From Hymenobacter radiodurans (GTDB taxonomy: Bacteria > Bacteroidota > Bacteroidia > Cytophagales > Hymenobacteraceae): a DNA stretch of 64,000 bases. The notes beneath the pieces were generated by a model. That model made no database searches. It saw only the letters and a list, made by a program, of their open reading frames with translations, and was not told the DNA's origin. Both the position numbers and the translations under genes were made by a program. Of this stretch, positions 8,767-18,070 are shown in pieces. How positions within the stretch are numbered: the first letter of the stretch is position 1; each line of letters opens with the position of its first letter. The DNA is taken from contig NZ_CP037922.1 in assembly GCF_004355185.1 (NCBI RefSeq), positions 3,566,001-3,630,000 on the forward strand, read 5' to 3'.

Positions 8767-9162
8767 TTATTCGCGGCGAATAGTTGTCAGCAGAATCTTA
8801 TAAGCATCGCCGGGCTGCGCTTGAGTAAACTCTCGCAGTTCCTGGCGCGAGAAGCTTTTAATATCATCGGGATTGAATAAGTTAGGCTCCTTCTCCAGGC
8901 TTAGATCGGCCGTAGTCACCTCACGGCGGGCCGGATGAAAGAAAGCGCTGTCGGCAGTGAACCGGACGAGCTGATAGTAAAAATAGCTGGGCTTGGTACT
9001 GCCTGCGGGCTGGTAGCTGACCACATACACATCGCCGGCCTTCGGATCGGTCAGATGATCTTGCAGCTTTTCTTCTGGACTCTGACAGCTTGCCAGCAGC
9101 CCAAGCAAGAAAAAGATACTGGGCAAAAAATACCGTAGTCGCGTTATTGATTGGCTTTTCAT
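8767..9162 (-). CDS. Small lipoprotein of unknown function
   Basis: About 131 residues with an N-terminal lipoprotein signal peptide (FFLLGLLASCQSP; lipobox L-A-S-C). The mature protein has short strands (GDVYVVSYQ, SYFYYQLVRF) and charged C-terminal helices, but I do not recognise a family. The ATG at 9162 is chosen because the 10 upstream in-frame codons run through an exact TGGGGGGCAAA motif copy and would spoil the signal peptide. It lies downstream of the M13 peptidase gene in the same orientation, separated by a strong terminator. Convergent with the cyclophilin gene. It probably sits in the inner leaflet of the outer membrane. Confidence 0.75.
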   Translation of the reverse strand: MKSQSITRLRYFLPSIFFLLGLLASCQSPEEKLQDHLTDPKAGDVYVVSYQPAGSTKPSYFYYQLVRFTADSAFFHPARREVTTADLSLEKEPNLFNPDDIKSFSRQELREFTQAQPGDAYKILLTTIRRE

Positions 9163-9243
9163 AAGCTTCTGGGGGGCAAAATGGATGGGCAAGAAGTAGC
9201 TTGTGTAAGCTCAAACGTGACTTGCCAGAACTTAGGTACAAAT

Positions 9244-9288
9244 ACACAAAAAAGGCGGTTCGCTGTATGCGGACCGCCTTTTTTGTGT
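9244..9288. terminator. Bidirectional intrinsic terminator
   Basis: ACACAAAAAAGGCGGT and ACCGCCTTTTTTGTGT (one unpaired base) form a long stem. It lies just beyond the stop of the M13 peptidase gene on the minus strand. Confidence 0.9.
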
Positions 9289-9307
9289 ATTTCAAAAGCG
9301 AATTGCT

Positions 9308-11404
9308 TTACCAGATAACAGCACGTCTGGTTTCAGCACGAACCATTTTTGCGTCATCCTTGCAGCCAAAAGCCTCATAGAACTGGGGCATATTCTGGAG
9401 CGGACCAATGGTGCGGAACTGGCCCGGGGAGTGCGGATCAGTTAAGACCAACTGACGCAAATACTCCGGCCGAGAGTTGCTACGCCATATCTGGGCCCAA
9501 GCCAAGAAGAAGCGCTGCTCTGGGGTCAAGCCATCGACTTTGGTTTTGGGCTTGCCTTCTAGCTGCTTCTGCAAAGCAGTGTAGGCAATGCTGAGGCCAC
9601 CGAGGTCAGCTAGGTTTTCACCCATGGTCAGCTTACCATTTACGTGCACCGAGTCGAGAGGCGTGAAAGCATCGAACTGAGCGCCTACGATAGCCGCGCG
9701 GGCTTCAAACTTCTCCGCATCTTCCTTGGTCCACCAGTCGCGCAGGTTGCCTTCGGCGTCGTATTGGCGGCCTTGGTCGTCGAAGCCGTGCGTGATTTCG
9801 TGCCCGATGACGGCGCCCATACCACCGTAGTTGACGGCGTCGTCAGCGTTCGGATCGAAGAACGGCGGCTGCAGGATACCGGCCGGGAACACAATCTCAT
9901 TCATCGACGGATTATAATAAGCATTTACCGTCGGCGGGGTCATGCCCCACTCCTTGCGGTCGATGGGCTTACCAAACTTGCTTACGTTATCATTGAAGGC
10001 CCAGATACGGGTATTAATGAGGTTCTGAGCGTAGGAGTCGCGACTGATATTCAAAGCCGAATAGTCCTTCCACTGATCAGGGTAGCCGATTTTTACCGTG
10101 AAGGCATCCAGCTTTTTCTGGGCTTCGGCTTTGGTGGCGGCGCTCATCCAGGTGTTTTTCTGAATATGCTCCGACATAGCGGCACGGAGGTTTTTCACCA
10201 TCTCCATAGCCTTTGCCTTAGCTTCAGGCGAGAAGGCCTTATCCACGTAGAGCTGGCCAAATGCTTCGCCTAGGGCGCCGTCGGTGGCGCGTAACATGCG
10301 CTTCCAGCGGGGCTGCTGCTGCTTGGCACCGCTGAGCACCTGGTTAAAGCGGAACGACTCATCCACAAATGACTTCGGCAAAGCCTGCGTCATGGAGGTC
10401 ACGAAGTGCCAGCGCATGTAGGTTTTCAGGTCCGCTAGGGGCGTGTCCTTCATGAGGCTGCTGGCTTCCTTAAAGAATGCAGGCTGTCCTACGATTACTT
10501 CTTTGGCGGCACCCAACTTATTATTAGCGAGCAGAGTAGACAAACCCAGATTTGGGAATTGCTTATTCGCTTCAGCCACGGTCATTTTGTTGTAGTTGGC
10601 GTACGGGTCGCGCAACTCCACACGGGCTTTGCTGGCTTTGGCAAGGCGAGTCTCAATGCGCATCACCGTGGCCGCGTTTTTCGCAGCCGTGGCTTCGTTG
10701 TCGCCAGCCAGCTTAAACGTGTTGGTCAAATACGTTTGGTAAGCCGTGCGAATGGCTTTTGACCGCGCGTCGTCCTTGAGGTAGTAGTCGCGGTCGGGCA
10801 GGCTCAGGCCACCTTGGTATAGATTGACAGCATATTGAGTGCTAATCTTGTCATCCTGCCCCACATAAGCCCCGAAGAAGGCACCGGTGCGCAGCATTTG
10901 ATGGCGAGCCACCAATGTTTGTAGTCCTTTCAAATCCTTCACAGCAGCCAAGCGGTCTAGCTCCGGCTTCAAAGGCGTCATGCCCGCTTTTTCGATGGCC
11001 ATCGAATCCATGGCCGTGAAGTAGTAGTCGCCTACTTTCTGGGCGTTAGAACCCTTGGCAGCGCTGGTATTAGCAGCAGCCTCGTCCAGAATCTGCCGCA
11101 TTACGGTGTTGTTCTTATCAAACAACTCATTGAAGCTGCCCCACGACGACTCGGCCGCTGGTACGGGGTTATTCTTCAGCCAATTACCGCTGGCATACTG
11201 ATAGAAATCCTGGCAAGGATCAGCCGTTTTATCCAGGTTGGCTACATCCAGCCCTACCCCTTTTACCATGGCTTCTTCGGCCGGGGCGGGAGTAGTAGTG
11301 GCAGCCGTGTCGGGGGTGGCGGGCGGAGTGCTGGTGGCGCAGCTCGTCAGGGCCAGCCCGGCCGCGGCTACCATAGCCAGGGTCAGGCTTTTCTGTTTTT
11401 TCAT
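9308..11404 (-). CDS. M13 family zinc metallopeptidase, lipoprotein (copy 1)
   Basis: A neprilysin/PepO-type zinc endopeptidase of 698 residues that cleaves oligopeptides outside the cytoplasm. The N terminus is a lipoprotein signal with lipobox LTSC, then a Thr/Pro/Ala linker. The peptidase N domain starts at LDKTADPCQDFYQYASGNW. Catalytic motifs: substrate-binding NAYYNP, zinc site GAVIGHEITHGFDDQGRQYD (HExxH) and third ligand MGENLADLGG (ENxAD). The C terminus ends in ETRRAVIW, the usual C-x-x-x W end-like segment. A box TATCTTTC (minus strand, 11454-11461) lies about 50 bp upstream, and the paralogue has the same box. The start at 11404 is chosen for the signal peptide. It is a tandem paralogue of the next gene. 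Confidence 0.95.
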   Translation of the reverse strand: MKKQKSLTLAMVAAAGLALTSCATSTPPATPDTAATTTPAPAEEAMVKGVGLDVANLDKTADPCQDFYQYASGNWLKNNPVPAAESSWGSFNELFDKNNTVMRQILDEAAANTSAAKGSNAQKVGDYYFTAMDSMAIEKAGMTPLKPELDRLAAVKDLKGLQTLVARHQMLRTGAFFGAYVGQDDKISTQYAVNLYQGGLSLPDRDYYLKDDARSKAIRTAYQTYLTNTFKLAGDNEATAAKNAATVMRIETRLAKASKARVELRDPYANYNKMTVAEANKQFPNLGLSTLLANNKLGAAKEVIVGQPAFFKEASSLMKDTPLADLKTYMRWHFVTSMTQALPKSFVDESFRFNQVLSGAKQQQPRWKRMLRATDGALGEAFGQLYVDKAFSPEAKAKAMEMVKNLRAAMSEHIQKNTWMSAATKAEAQKKLDAFTVKIGYPDQWKDYSALNISRDSYAQNLINTRIWAFNDNVSKFGKPIDRKEWGMTPPTVNAYYNPSMNEIVFPAGILQPPFFDPNADDAVNYGGMGAVIGHEITHGFDDQGRQYDAEGNLRDWWTKEDAEKFEARAAIVGAQFDAFTPLDSVHVNGKLTMGENLADLGGLSIAYTALQKQLEGKPKTKVDGLTPEQRFFLAWAQIWRSNSRPEYLRQLVLTDPHSPGQFRTIGPLQNMPQFYEAFGCKDDAKMVRAETRRAVIW

Positions 11405-11507
11405 AAGTGGGTGGAAATGCGAAAAAAGAGGGGGAAATAGATAATTCGGTGAAGAAAGATAAAGAAAAGCTGCAACGCAATAATGGCGCGAGTAATAGCA
11501 AGTCACA

Positions 11508-11541
11508 AAAAAGCCCCCAGAGGTTTCTGGGGGCTTTTTTA
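11508..11541. terminator. Bidirectional intrinsic terminator
   Basis: A6-GCCCCCAGA, loop, TCTGGGGGC-T6, between the two tandem M13 genes. They are therefore probably transcribed separately. Confidence 0.9.
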
Positions 11542-11566
11542 CGCTTAAAATAAGATAAGCAAGTGC

Positions 11567-13681
11567 TTACCAGATACGGGCGCGCTGGTTCTGAGCGCGT
11601 ACCATTTTGGCATTTTCCTTACAGCCAAATGCCTCATAGAATTGGGGCATGTTCATGAGCGGACCGTTGGTGCGGTACTGCGCGGGCGAGTGCGAATCAG
11701 TCAGAACTTGCTGACGCAGGTACTCAGGCCGGGCGTTAGTACGCCAAATCTGAGCCCACGACAGGAAGAAGCGCTGCTCTGGCGTAAAGCCGTCGTACTT
11801 AGGCACGTCGCCGTTCGGATACTTCTTCTTCAGTTGCTTCTGGAGAGCAGTAAAAGCAACGTTCAGGCCGCCGAAGTCAGCGAGGTTTTCGCCCATGGTC
11901 AGCTTACCATTCACAAACACCGAGTCGAGAGGCGAGAAGGCGCTGTATTGCGCGCCCACCATGTCGGCGCGCTGCGTAAACTTCTCCGCATCTTCCTTGG
12001 TCCACCAATCGCGCAGGTTGCCCTCGGCATCAGACTGGCGGCCGCGGTCGTCGAAGCCGTGCGTGATTTCGTGGCCGATCACGGCACCCATACCACCGTA
12101 GTTCACAGCGTCATCGGCCTTCGGATCGAAGAACGGCGGCTGCATGATACCGGCAGGGAATACAATCTCATTTAGCGACGAGTTGTAGTAGGCATTTACC
12201 GTGGGCGGCGTCATGCCCCACTCACCCCGATCAATCGGCTTGCCGAACTTGTTCACGTTGTACTTATAATCCCACATGCGAGCGTTCAGCACGTTTTGCA
12301 CATACGAATCGCGTGAGATGTCGAGCGCGGAATAATCTTTCCACTTATCGGGGTAGCCAATTTTCACTACGAACGCATCCAGTTTTTTCTGGGCTTCAGC
12401 TTTGGTAGCGGCGCTCATCCATTCCAACTGGCTGATGTGCTCAGACATTGCCTCGCGGATGTTGTTGACCATTTCCATGGCCTTCTCCTTGGTCTCGGGC
12501 GTGAAAGCCTTATCCACGTAGAGCTGACCAAAAGCCTCGCCCAGAGCGCCGTCGGTGGCGCGCAACATACGCTTCCAGCGGGGCTGCTGCTCTTTAGCAC
12601 CCGTCAATACCTGCGTGAAGCGGAACGACTCATCGTTGAATGACTTTGGCAGCGCATCGGCCACCGACGAAACCACGTGCCAGCGCAGATAGGTTTTCCA
12701 ATCGGCCAAAGGCTCCGTTTTTAGGGCTGTACTGGCTTCTTTCAAGAATTCAGGCTGCCCAACAATTACTTCCTTCGCCGAACCTACACCAAGCTGCTGC
12801 AACATGCCGGGCACGTTCATATTCGGAAATTGCTTATTGGCCTCCGCCACCGTCATCTTGTTGTAGTTGGCATACGGGTCGCGCATCGCTACGCGGTCCT
12901 TCGATGCCTTTGCCAACCGCGTCTCCAAGCGCATTACTGTATTTGCGTTCTTGGCGGCGGTAGCTTCATTATCGCCGAGTAGCTTAAACATATTGGTCAA
13001 ATATGTCATGTAAGCCGTGCGGATGGTTTTGGAGCGGCCGTCCTCTTTCAGGTAGTAGTCGCGGTCGGGCAAAGTCAGGCCCCCCTGCGACAGATATACC
13101 GCATATTGGGTGCTGATTTTGCGGTCCTGGGCCACGCCAGCACCGAATACGGAGCGAGTCCGCAGCATCTGCTGACGCGCCAACGAAGCCTGCAGGCCTT
13201 TCAGATCTTTGATGGCCGCAATGCGGTTTAATTCAGGCTGAATGGGCTTCAGACCGGCGGCATCAATAGCAGCCGAGTCCATGGCAGAGGCGTAGAAGTC
13301 GCCTACTTTCTGGGCGTTGCTGCCTTTCGTGGCGCTGGTATTGGCGGCGGCTTCCTGCAGAATCTGGCGCATCACGGCCTCATTCTGGTTGATGAGCCCG
13401 TTCCAAGAGCTCCAGCGCGATTCGGCGGCCGGGATGGGGTTGTTCTTAAGCCAAGTGCCTGAAGCATACTGAAAAAAGTCGTCGCAGGGGTCTACCGACG
13501 TATCGATATTGGCTGGGTCTAGGCCCACGCCCTTCACAACGGGCGCCGCAGTGGTGGTAGTCGCGGTGGTAGTAGTCGAAGCGGTATCCGAGGTGGTCGG
13601 CGTCTTCGACGAGCTACATCCGGCCCAGGCAAGACCTGCCGCGGCCACGGCGGCCAACGTCAGACTGTTTAGGTTTTTCAT
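11567..13681 (-). CDS. M13 family zinc metallopeptidase, lipoprotein (copy 2)
   Basis: A 704-residue paralogue of the neighbouring M13 gene, alignable over its whole length. It has a lipoprotein signal (LAWAGCSSSK; lipobox A-G-C) and a Thr-rich linker, then IDTSVDPCDDFFQYASGTW. The catalytic motifs are intact: NAYYNS, GAVIGHEITHGFDDRGRQ (HExxH) and MGENLADFGG. It differs from copy 1 in surface loops, for example an added KKYPNGDVPKYDG segment near residue 630. The same TATCTTTC box occurs upstream (minus strand, 13717-13724). The duplication looks old: motifs are shared, but many third-position and loop differences exist. It is divergent from xseA. Confidence 0.95.
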   Translation of the reverse strand: MKNLNSLTLAAVAAAGLAWAGCSSSKTPTTSDTASTTTTATTTTAAPVVKGVGLDPANIDTSVDPCDDFFQYASGTWLKNNPIPAAESRWSSWNGLINQNEAVMRQILQEAAANTSATKGSNAQKVGDFYASAMDSAAIDAAGLKPIQPELNRIAAIKDLKGLQASLARQQMLRTRSVFGAGVAQDRKISTQYAVYLSQGGLTLPDRDYYLKEDGRSKTIRTAYMTYLTNMFKLLGDNEATAAKNANTVMRLETRLAKASKDRVAMRDPYANYNKMTVAEANKQFPNMNVPGMLQQLGVGSAKEVIVGQPEFLKEASTALKTEPLADWKTYLRWHVVSSVADALPKSFNDESFRFTQVLTGAKEQQPRWKRMLRATDGALGEAFGQLYVDKAFTPETKEKAMEMVNNIREAMSEHISQLEWMSAATKAEAQKKLDAFVVKIGYPDKWKDYSALDISRDSYVQNVLNARMWDYKYNVNKFGKPIDRGEWGMTPPTVNAYYNSSLNEIVFPAGIMQPPFFDPKADDAVNYGGMGAVIGHEITHGFDDRGRQSDAEGNLRDWWTKEDAEKFTQRADMVGAQYSAFSPLDSVFVNGKLTMGENLADFGGLNVAFTALQKQLKKKYPNGDVPKYDGFTPEQRFFLSWAQIWRTNARPEYLRQQVLTDSHSPAQYRTNGPLMNMPQFYEAFGCKENAKMVRAQNQRARIW

Positions 13682-13824
13682 ATGAACTTGGATGAGTGAA
13701 AGTGAGGTTGAGGCAAGAAAGATAAGTGAAACCGTGCAAATGGATGGAGGCTTAATTCTATTCTTCTGACTTGAAAAGCTTTACACTACGCGGCTTTTCC
13801 TTGTTCCCGCTGCCCCCATTTGCG

Positions 13825-13831
13825 TACTTTG
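13825..13831 (+). promoter_or_regulatory. Putative -7 box of xseA, almost leaderless
   Basis: TACTTTG lies only 6 bp before the chosen xseA ATG. A TTG at 13801-13803 sits 21 bp upstream in the -33 position. The pair resembles the Bacteroidota TTTG/TAnnTTTG promoter with one base missing in the -7 box. Transcription would start at or next to the start codon. Confidence 0.4.
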
Positions 13832-13837
13832 CTATCT

Positions 13838-15250
13838 ATGCCGCCGCTCTTTAATCGTCGCCCCGAGCCGAATTTGCCCCCTAGCCGACCGCCGCTGGCT
13901 TTGCCGTTGGCTGAGCTGCTGTTGCGCGTAAAGCAAACGCTCACCGACCGCTTTGCCGAATCTTATTGGGTTATTGCCGAAATCGCGGAGTTGACCCCGC
14001 CCCGCCACGACGGCGCTCACTGCTACCTTACCCTCACCGACCAGCATAGAACCGGCCGCGGAGCCGAGCTAAAGGCCCAAGCCCGCGCCACTATTTGGAG
14101 TCAGCGCTTTCAGTCACTAGCCCCAACTTTTTATGAGGCTACCGGTCAGGAATTGCAGCCGGGCCTAAAAGTTATGCTGCGGGTACAGATCAAGTTTCAC
14201 GAGCAGTATGGTCTGAGCTTGGACGTGCTGGCTATTGATCCCACGTATACCGTCGGCGACTTGGCTCGCCAGCGCCTCGACACTGTGCGTAAGCTCACAG
14301 CAAAGGGGCTGCTCGAAAAGCAGAAGCGCCTGCCGCTGGCTATTGGCCCCCAACGCTTGGCTGTTATTTCTTCGCCTACAGCCGCTGGCTTTCAGGATTT
14401 CATGCAACAGCTCAGCGAATCGGTATTTGATTTCTCCGTAACGCTGGTGCCGGCTTTGATGCAGGGCACGGAGGCACCGGCCAGCATTCGGGCGGCCTTG
14501 GACCATATTCGGCCCCGCCGGCGCTACTTCGATGCGGTGGTCATTATCCGGGGCGGCGGGGGCAAAACGGATTTGCTGGCTTTCGACGATTATGGATTGG
14601 CGGCCGCAGTGGGTGCTTTCCCGTTACCTGTAATTACCGGTATTGGCCACGAGCGCGACGAGGCAGTAGTCGACCTCACGGCGCATACGGCCCTGAAAAC
14701 GCCTACGGCCGTTGCTATATTCTTCTTGGACCGCTTGGCTCGCCTCGATGCTGCTTTCGACGGCTATGCGGCGCGTATACAGGAGTTGGCTTTCGAGCAA
14801 TTACAAACCGCTGACGACCAACTCCGACGCCTCGCCCGGCACACACAGCAAGCAGCCCAAACGCAGTTTACCGAGCAGCGCACCTTGCTGCATCAGCGCA
14901 TCCGACAGGCAGCCACGGCACCGCGGGCACAGCTGCGGCAGCAGCATCGCCTTCTGAATCGGACGCGTCATTCAGCGCAGCGAGCGGCCCAGCAGGCGCT
15001 GGCTGGTCAGCAACGACAATTGCGCACCTTTGGCCGGGCGTTGGCCCAACGGTTTCGGCGCCACCAACAGCGCCGCCAACTACAACTGCTACGTAAGCGC
15101 TACCAGTTGCAGCTGGCCGCTGAGCGCCTGTTGCATCGCGCTGAGCTACGGCTGACACAATTGCGGCCCACAACTCAGCTTGAAGCACTGGGGGGCTTTT
15201 TGGCTAATTCCGCAGTTGCGCTTCCACCGCAGGGTTCTGCTTTTGGCTAA
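13838..15250 (+). CDS. xseA: Exodeoxyribonuclease VII large subunit
   Basis: The large, catalytic subunit of exonuclease VII, which degrades single-stranded DNA into acid-soluble oligonucleotides together with the small subunit encoded next door. About 470 residues. Order: N-terminal OB-fold (FAESYWVIAEIAELTPPRHDGAHCYLTL), linker, catalytic core (LAVISSPTAAGFQDFM; VIIRGGGGKTDLLAFDD; ITGIGHERDEAVVDLTAH with the conserved G-H-E-x-D and the following LKTPTAVA). Then comes a long Gln/Arg/Leu-rich coiled coil of about 150 residues that binds XseB. The start at 13838 drops six codons of a longer frame and fits the family. It is followed by xseB after 143 bp, a spacer that includes a single A6-GCCCCCC half-site. 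Confidence 0.93.
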   Translation: MPPLFNRRPEPNLPPSRPPLALPLAELLLRVKQTLTDRFAESYWVIAEIAELTPPRHDGAHCYLTLTDQHRTGRGAELKAQARATIWSQRFQSLAPTFYEATGQELQPGLKVMLRVQIKFHEQYGLSLDVLAIDPTYTVGDLARQRLDTVRKLTAKGLLEKQKRLPLAIGPQRLAVISSPTAAGFQDFMQQLSESVFDFSVTLVPALMQGTEAPASIRAALDHIRPRRRYFDAVVIIRGGGGKTDLLAFDDYGLAAAVGAFPLPVITGIGHERDEAVVDLTAHTALKTPTAVAIFFLDRLARLDAAFDGYAARIQELAFEQLQTADDQLRRLARHTQQAAQTQFTEQRTLLHQRIRQAATAPRAQLRQQHRLLNRTRHSAQRAAQQALAGQQRQLRTFGRALAQRFRRHQQRRQLQLLRKRYQLQLAAERLLHRAELRLTQLRPTTQLEALGGFLANSAVALPPQGSAFG

Positions 15251-15393
15251 ATTTCTACTTGTAGGCTAGCTTGTTGATGCAGTTAGCCCATACGGTTATT
15301 GCCATTTGCCCTTAAAAAAGCCCCCCAACTTTACATTTATCTCTGTTCCCGCGCGGCTAGCTTATTTGGGTTAACGCCGCTCTACACATTCCC

Positions 15394-15723
15394 ATGACAA
15401 ACGACCTAACCTACCGCCAAGCTATCGAAGAGTTGGAAACCATTTTGCGCGCCCTCGAAACCGATACAGTGGATGTAGACGACCTTACAGCCCGAGTACA
15501 ACGCTCCGCTGAGCTGATTCGACTGTGCAAGCAAAAGCTCCGCAATGCGGAGTCGGCTATTGACCGGGTGTTTGAGAACCTAGATGAAGAAGACGAGTTG
15601 GATGAGGATGTACCAGCTGACGACGACGACGAGCCCGCACCTCGTGTTGTGCCTAGCGGTAAGAGTCCGCGCGTGCGTCCTACGGCCCCACCTCCCCAGT
15701 TACCCGGCGAGCTACCTTTTTGA
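15394..15723 (+). CDS. xseB: Exodeoxyribonuclease VII small subunit
   Basis: A 109-residue small subunit of exonuclease VII that wraps the coiled coil of XseA. The family domain is residues 1-65: LTYRQAIEELETILRALETDTVDVDDLTARVQRSAELIRLCKQKL, with the typical E-E-L-E-x-I and L-x-x-x-V-x-x-x-x-E-L pattern. The remaining 44 residues are an unusual tail, first strongly acidic (EEDELDEDVPADDDDE), then Pro/Arg-rich. The usual family length is about 70-85, so the tail is an extension. It is co-directional with xseA and probably co-transcribed. Confidence 0.92.
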   Translation: MTNDLTYRQAIEELETILRALETDTVDVDDLTARVQRSAELIRLCKQKLRNAESAIDRVFENLDEEDELDEDVPADDDDEPAPRVVPSGKSPRVRPTAPPPQLPGELPF

Positions 15724-15922
15724 TACGACTACCAGCACTATTCGATAAAGCTAGCTTGCGCCCAGCCTGAGAAGCGCGGGGGTATGCTCGTCTTTATTTT
15801 GGTGATTAGAGAAGCCGTGGGTTTCAAACCAATAGCCTGTCGCTATATTTGAATTCGCTACTACGCCCAATTTCTACTTGGGCAATTTTCTCTCTTACCC
15901 ACATCTATTTTCTTCAATTCTA

Positions 15923-16282
15923 ATGGAAGTTTTAAAAGATCCCTTCGACCCCAAAGCCGGGAAAAAAATCAAGTCCAAAGAAGCGGCACGCTGGACCAAG
16001 AATTATCGAACCAACCCTGGCAAGCAGGAAGAAACGCTGACCTTGGCCCACTACTTTGGCAAAGAGTTTCTACTGAGTATTTTAAACGAAGATGCTTGCG
16101 CTGGCTTACGCATCTACCAAGCCATCGATGATGAGGGCGCAAGCCGCTTGTTGGTAGTCGGCGTTGATGCCAAAGGCAAGGATCTGATTAGCCCCATTGA
16201 TGACGACGGGGACGGCGCCGTGGGCGATACCCCTATGATGTGCCCTATTAATTGCGACCCGAATAGTCCGCTGATGCAGTAG
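15923..16282 (+). CDS. Hypothetical protein
   Basis: A 119-residue cytoplasmic protein of unknown family. The start at 15923 is preferred because the 15 codons upstream look like leader DNA. It begins with a basic segment (AGKKIKSKEAARWTKNYRTNPGK), then a helix-strand domain with LAHYFGKEFLLSILNEDACAGLRIYQAIDDEGASRLLVVGVDAKGKDL. It ends with a Cys-containing tail (MMCPINCDPNSPLM). The acidic DDDGDG stretch could bind a metal ion. It lies 32 bp upstream of a 7-TM protein gene in the same orientation and may be co-transcribed with it and the downstream two-component genes. Confidence 0.7.
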   Translation: MEVLKDPFDPKAGKKIKSKEAARWTKNYRTNPGKQEETLTLAHYFGKEFLLSILNEDACAGLRIYQAIDDEGASRLLVVGVDAKGKDLISPIDDDGDGAVGDTPMMCPINCDPNSPLMQ

Positions 16283-16314
16283 CACTACCGTTATTTACGA
16301 CCAATCAAATTACT

Positions 16315-17106
16315 ATGGACTCTTGGGCGCGGCTTCATCTCGTTAATCGGGTTTTAGAGGCCGCGCCTTTGTTGCCGTTTGCGGCGGCTTTTCTAAGACG
16401 GCGCAATATTCCGTATAAGCTCAAGCCAGTCTACTACTACATTGGCGCCGAAGCATTTTTCTTTTTTTTAGATAGAATAAGTCGACTTACAATTCGTAAC
16501 AATATCTATATCTATCACTTAGGCACGCTTCTGCTCGTCTTTTTCGTAGCTCAGACATACCGCCGCCTGCTACCTCCTAGTCGCGTTCGAGCAGCTATTC
16601 CGATAAGCTTAATTCTCTTTTCAGCAGTCGCCTTCCTAGATGCCGCTTTTTTGAGTGGCTTCTTCACTCTTCTTAATGCTAATTCGCATTCTTTCGGCTG
16701 CACTATCCTTATTATTTTGGCATTAGTTCATATTTCCCATTTAATCAACTCATCCCCTTATACTGCGCTGGAAAAACAACCAGACTTTTTTTTAAGTGTG
16801 GCGGTGCTGCTGTACAGCTCATGCTCCATTATTTCTTTTATAGCTGTCAAAACAATCTATTCTTCTGACTATGACAGACTTACAAAGCGGTATCTGGACA
16901 GGCTTTTTACTACGCCAGATGTTCTGCTGTTTGCCATTGCTATGGCCTTATTAGCGTGGATGTTCACTTTCTATCCACTCAGCACGCCTCCGCGCCGCGC
17001 CCTACCTAAATGGCTGCATTACAGTAGTTGGCGACCGCGCCCCTTCCGCTTGCTATACCAACCACTTATGGAGCAGTTACAGAAGGAGGAACTGCAAAAG
17101 TATTGA
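16315..17106 (+). CDS. Seven-helix membrane protein of unknown function
   Basis: A 263-residue integral membrane protein with about seven hydrophobic segments (around residues 15-27, 38-55, 65-80, 93-120, 126-145, 158-180 and 199-218) and a basic cytoplasmic tail. I see no catalytic motif. The base composition is noticeably more AT-rich than its neighbours. It stands directly before a histidine kinase that has just one membrane helix and no sensor domain, so it may supply the sensing part of that system. That role is inference from gene order only. Such unnamed 7-TM proteins beside kinases are common in Cytophagales. Confidence 0.7.
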   Translation: MDSWARLHLVNRVLEAAPLLPFAAAFLRRRNIPYKLKPVYYYIGAEAFFFFLDRISRLTIRNNIYIYHLGTLLLVFFVAQTYRRLLPPSRVRAAIPISLILFSAVAFLDAAFLSGFFTLLNANSHSFGCTILIILALVHISHLINSSPYTALEKQPDFFLSVAVLLYSSCSIISFIAVKTIYSSDYDRLTKRYLDRLFTTPDVLLFAIAMALLAWMFTFYPLSTPPRRALPKWLHYSSWRPRPFRLLYQPLMEQLQKEELQKY

Positions 17107-17251
17107 GCATTTAACCTCCACTCTTACTTACCTTTATGCCTACTATGGGGGCTTTTCTCTGTATCCTTGGCTGTTGTTTTAATCTAATATCTCCCCTCCC
17201 GCTAAGTACGTATCCATTAGTAGATGGTGAGACCTAGTGAAGCTGTCCATT

Positions 17252-18070
17252 ATGTCGAAGGAGCTTATTGCCCTCCTGCTTATCACACCCATTCTGCTGC
17301 TGCTAGCGGGCGGCATTGTGACGTTTGTGATTCGGGATCAGCGGCGACGCCTGCGACAGCAGCTGGAGTTGCAGCGGATGCGCGAAGATGGTCAGCAGCA
17401 AGCCCTTGAAGCAGCACTTCTCGCCCAAGAAGAAGAGCGTCAGCGCATTGCCGCCGATCTACATGATGGGGTGGGCACCACGCTGGCCATTGCCAAAATG
17501 CATCTGCACTCGCTCGGCGACCCCAATCGCACCAAAGAAGCTACCGACCTGCTCGACCAAGTAATTACGGAGGTGCGTCGTATTTCTCGTAACCTGCTGC
17601 CAGCGGCTCTACAGAAGTTTGGCCTACCCTTCGCGCTTGATGCGCTGGCTCGCACCGTACCGCCTGATGCGCGAACGAAAGTATTTATCGAACAAGATGG
17701 CACCCCGCGGCGCCTTGATCCTGGGCTGGAATTGATTGTGTACCGTATTGCACAGGAGTTGCTGGGTAATGGTCTCAAACACGCGCAAGCTGATACGTTG
17801 CGCATTGCCGTTAACTTTCAGCAGCAGCAGCTCAGTTTGCACTATAGTGATGACGGAATAGGATTTAACCCAATTATGAATGAAGCCATGCCCTCGCCTG
17901 GCACTCGTACTGGGCTGGGACTTACCAACTTACGAAGCCGGGTAGCCGTGCTGCGCGGCACCCTCCACCATGAGTCGGCGCCGGGCGATGGCACTCGTGT
18001 TTGGATTACACTTCCGATTCCCTATCTTGTTACCGACCAGGCAAATATCAATGCATCTCTCCATGAATAG
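17252..18070 (+). CDS. Sensor histidine kinase, NarL/DegS type
   Basis: A membrane-anchored histidine kinase of about 272 residues. One N-terminal transmembrane helix (ELIALLLITPILLLLAGGIV) and a short coiled coil lead to the HisKA_3 dimerisation domain with the phospho-acceptor box EEERQRIAADLHDGVGTTL. The ATP-binding domain shows the N box (AQELLGNGLKHA), G1 box (DDGIGF) and G2 box (GLGLTNLRSRV). There is no periplasmic sensor domain. A GTG at 17237 in the same frame is an alternative start. Its stop overlaps the response regulator start by 8 bp, indicating translational coupling. Confidence 0.9.
   Translation: MSKELIALLLITPILLLLAGGIVTFVIRDQRRRLRQQLELQRMREDGQQQALEAALLAQEEERQRIAADLHDGVGTTLAIAKMHLHSLGDPNRTKEATDLLDQVITEVRRISRNLLPAALQKFGLPFALDALARTVPPDARTKVFIEQDGTPRRLDPGLELIVYRIAQELLGNGLKHAQADTLRIAVNFQQQQLSLHYSDDGIGFNPIMNEAMPSPGTRTGLGLTNLRSRVAVLRGTLHHESAPGDGTRVWITLPIPYLVTDQANINASLHE

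Noticed and set aside
9644..10273. 209-codon plus-strand frame
   Set aside because: Shadow of the M13 peptidase gene on the other strand; no recognisable protein features.
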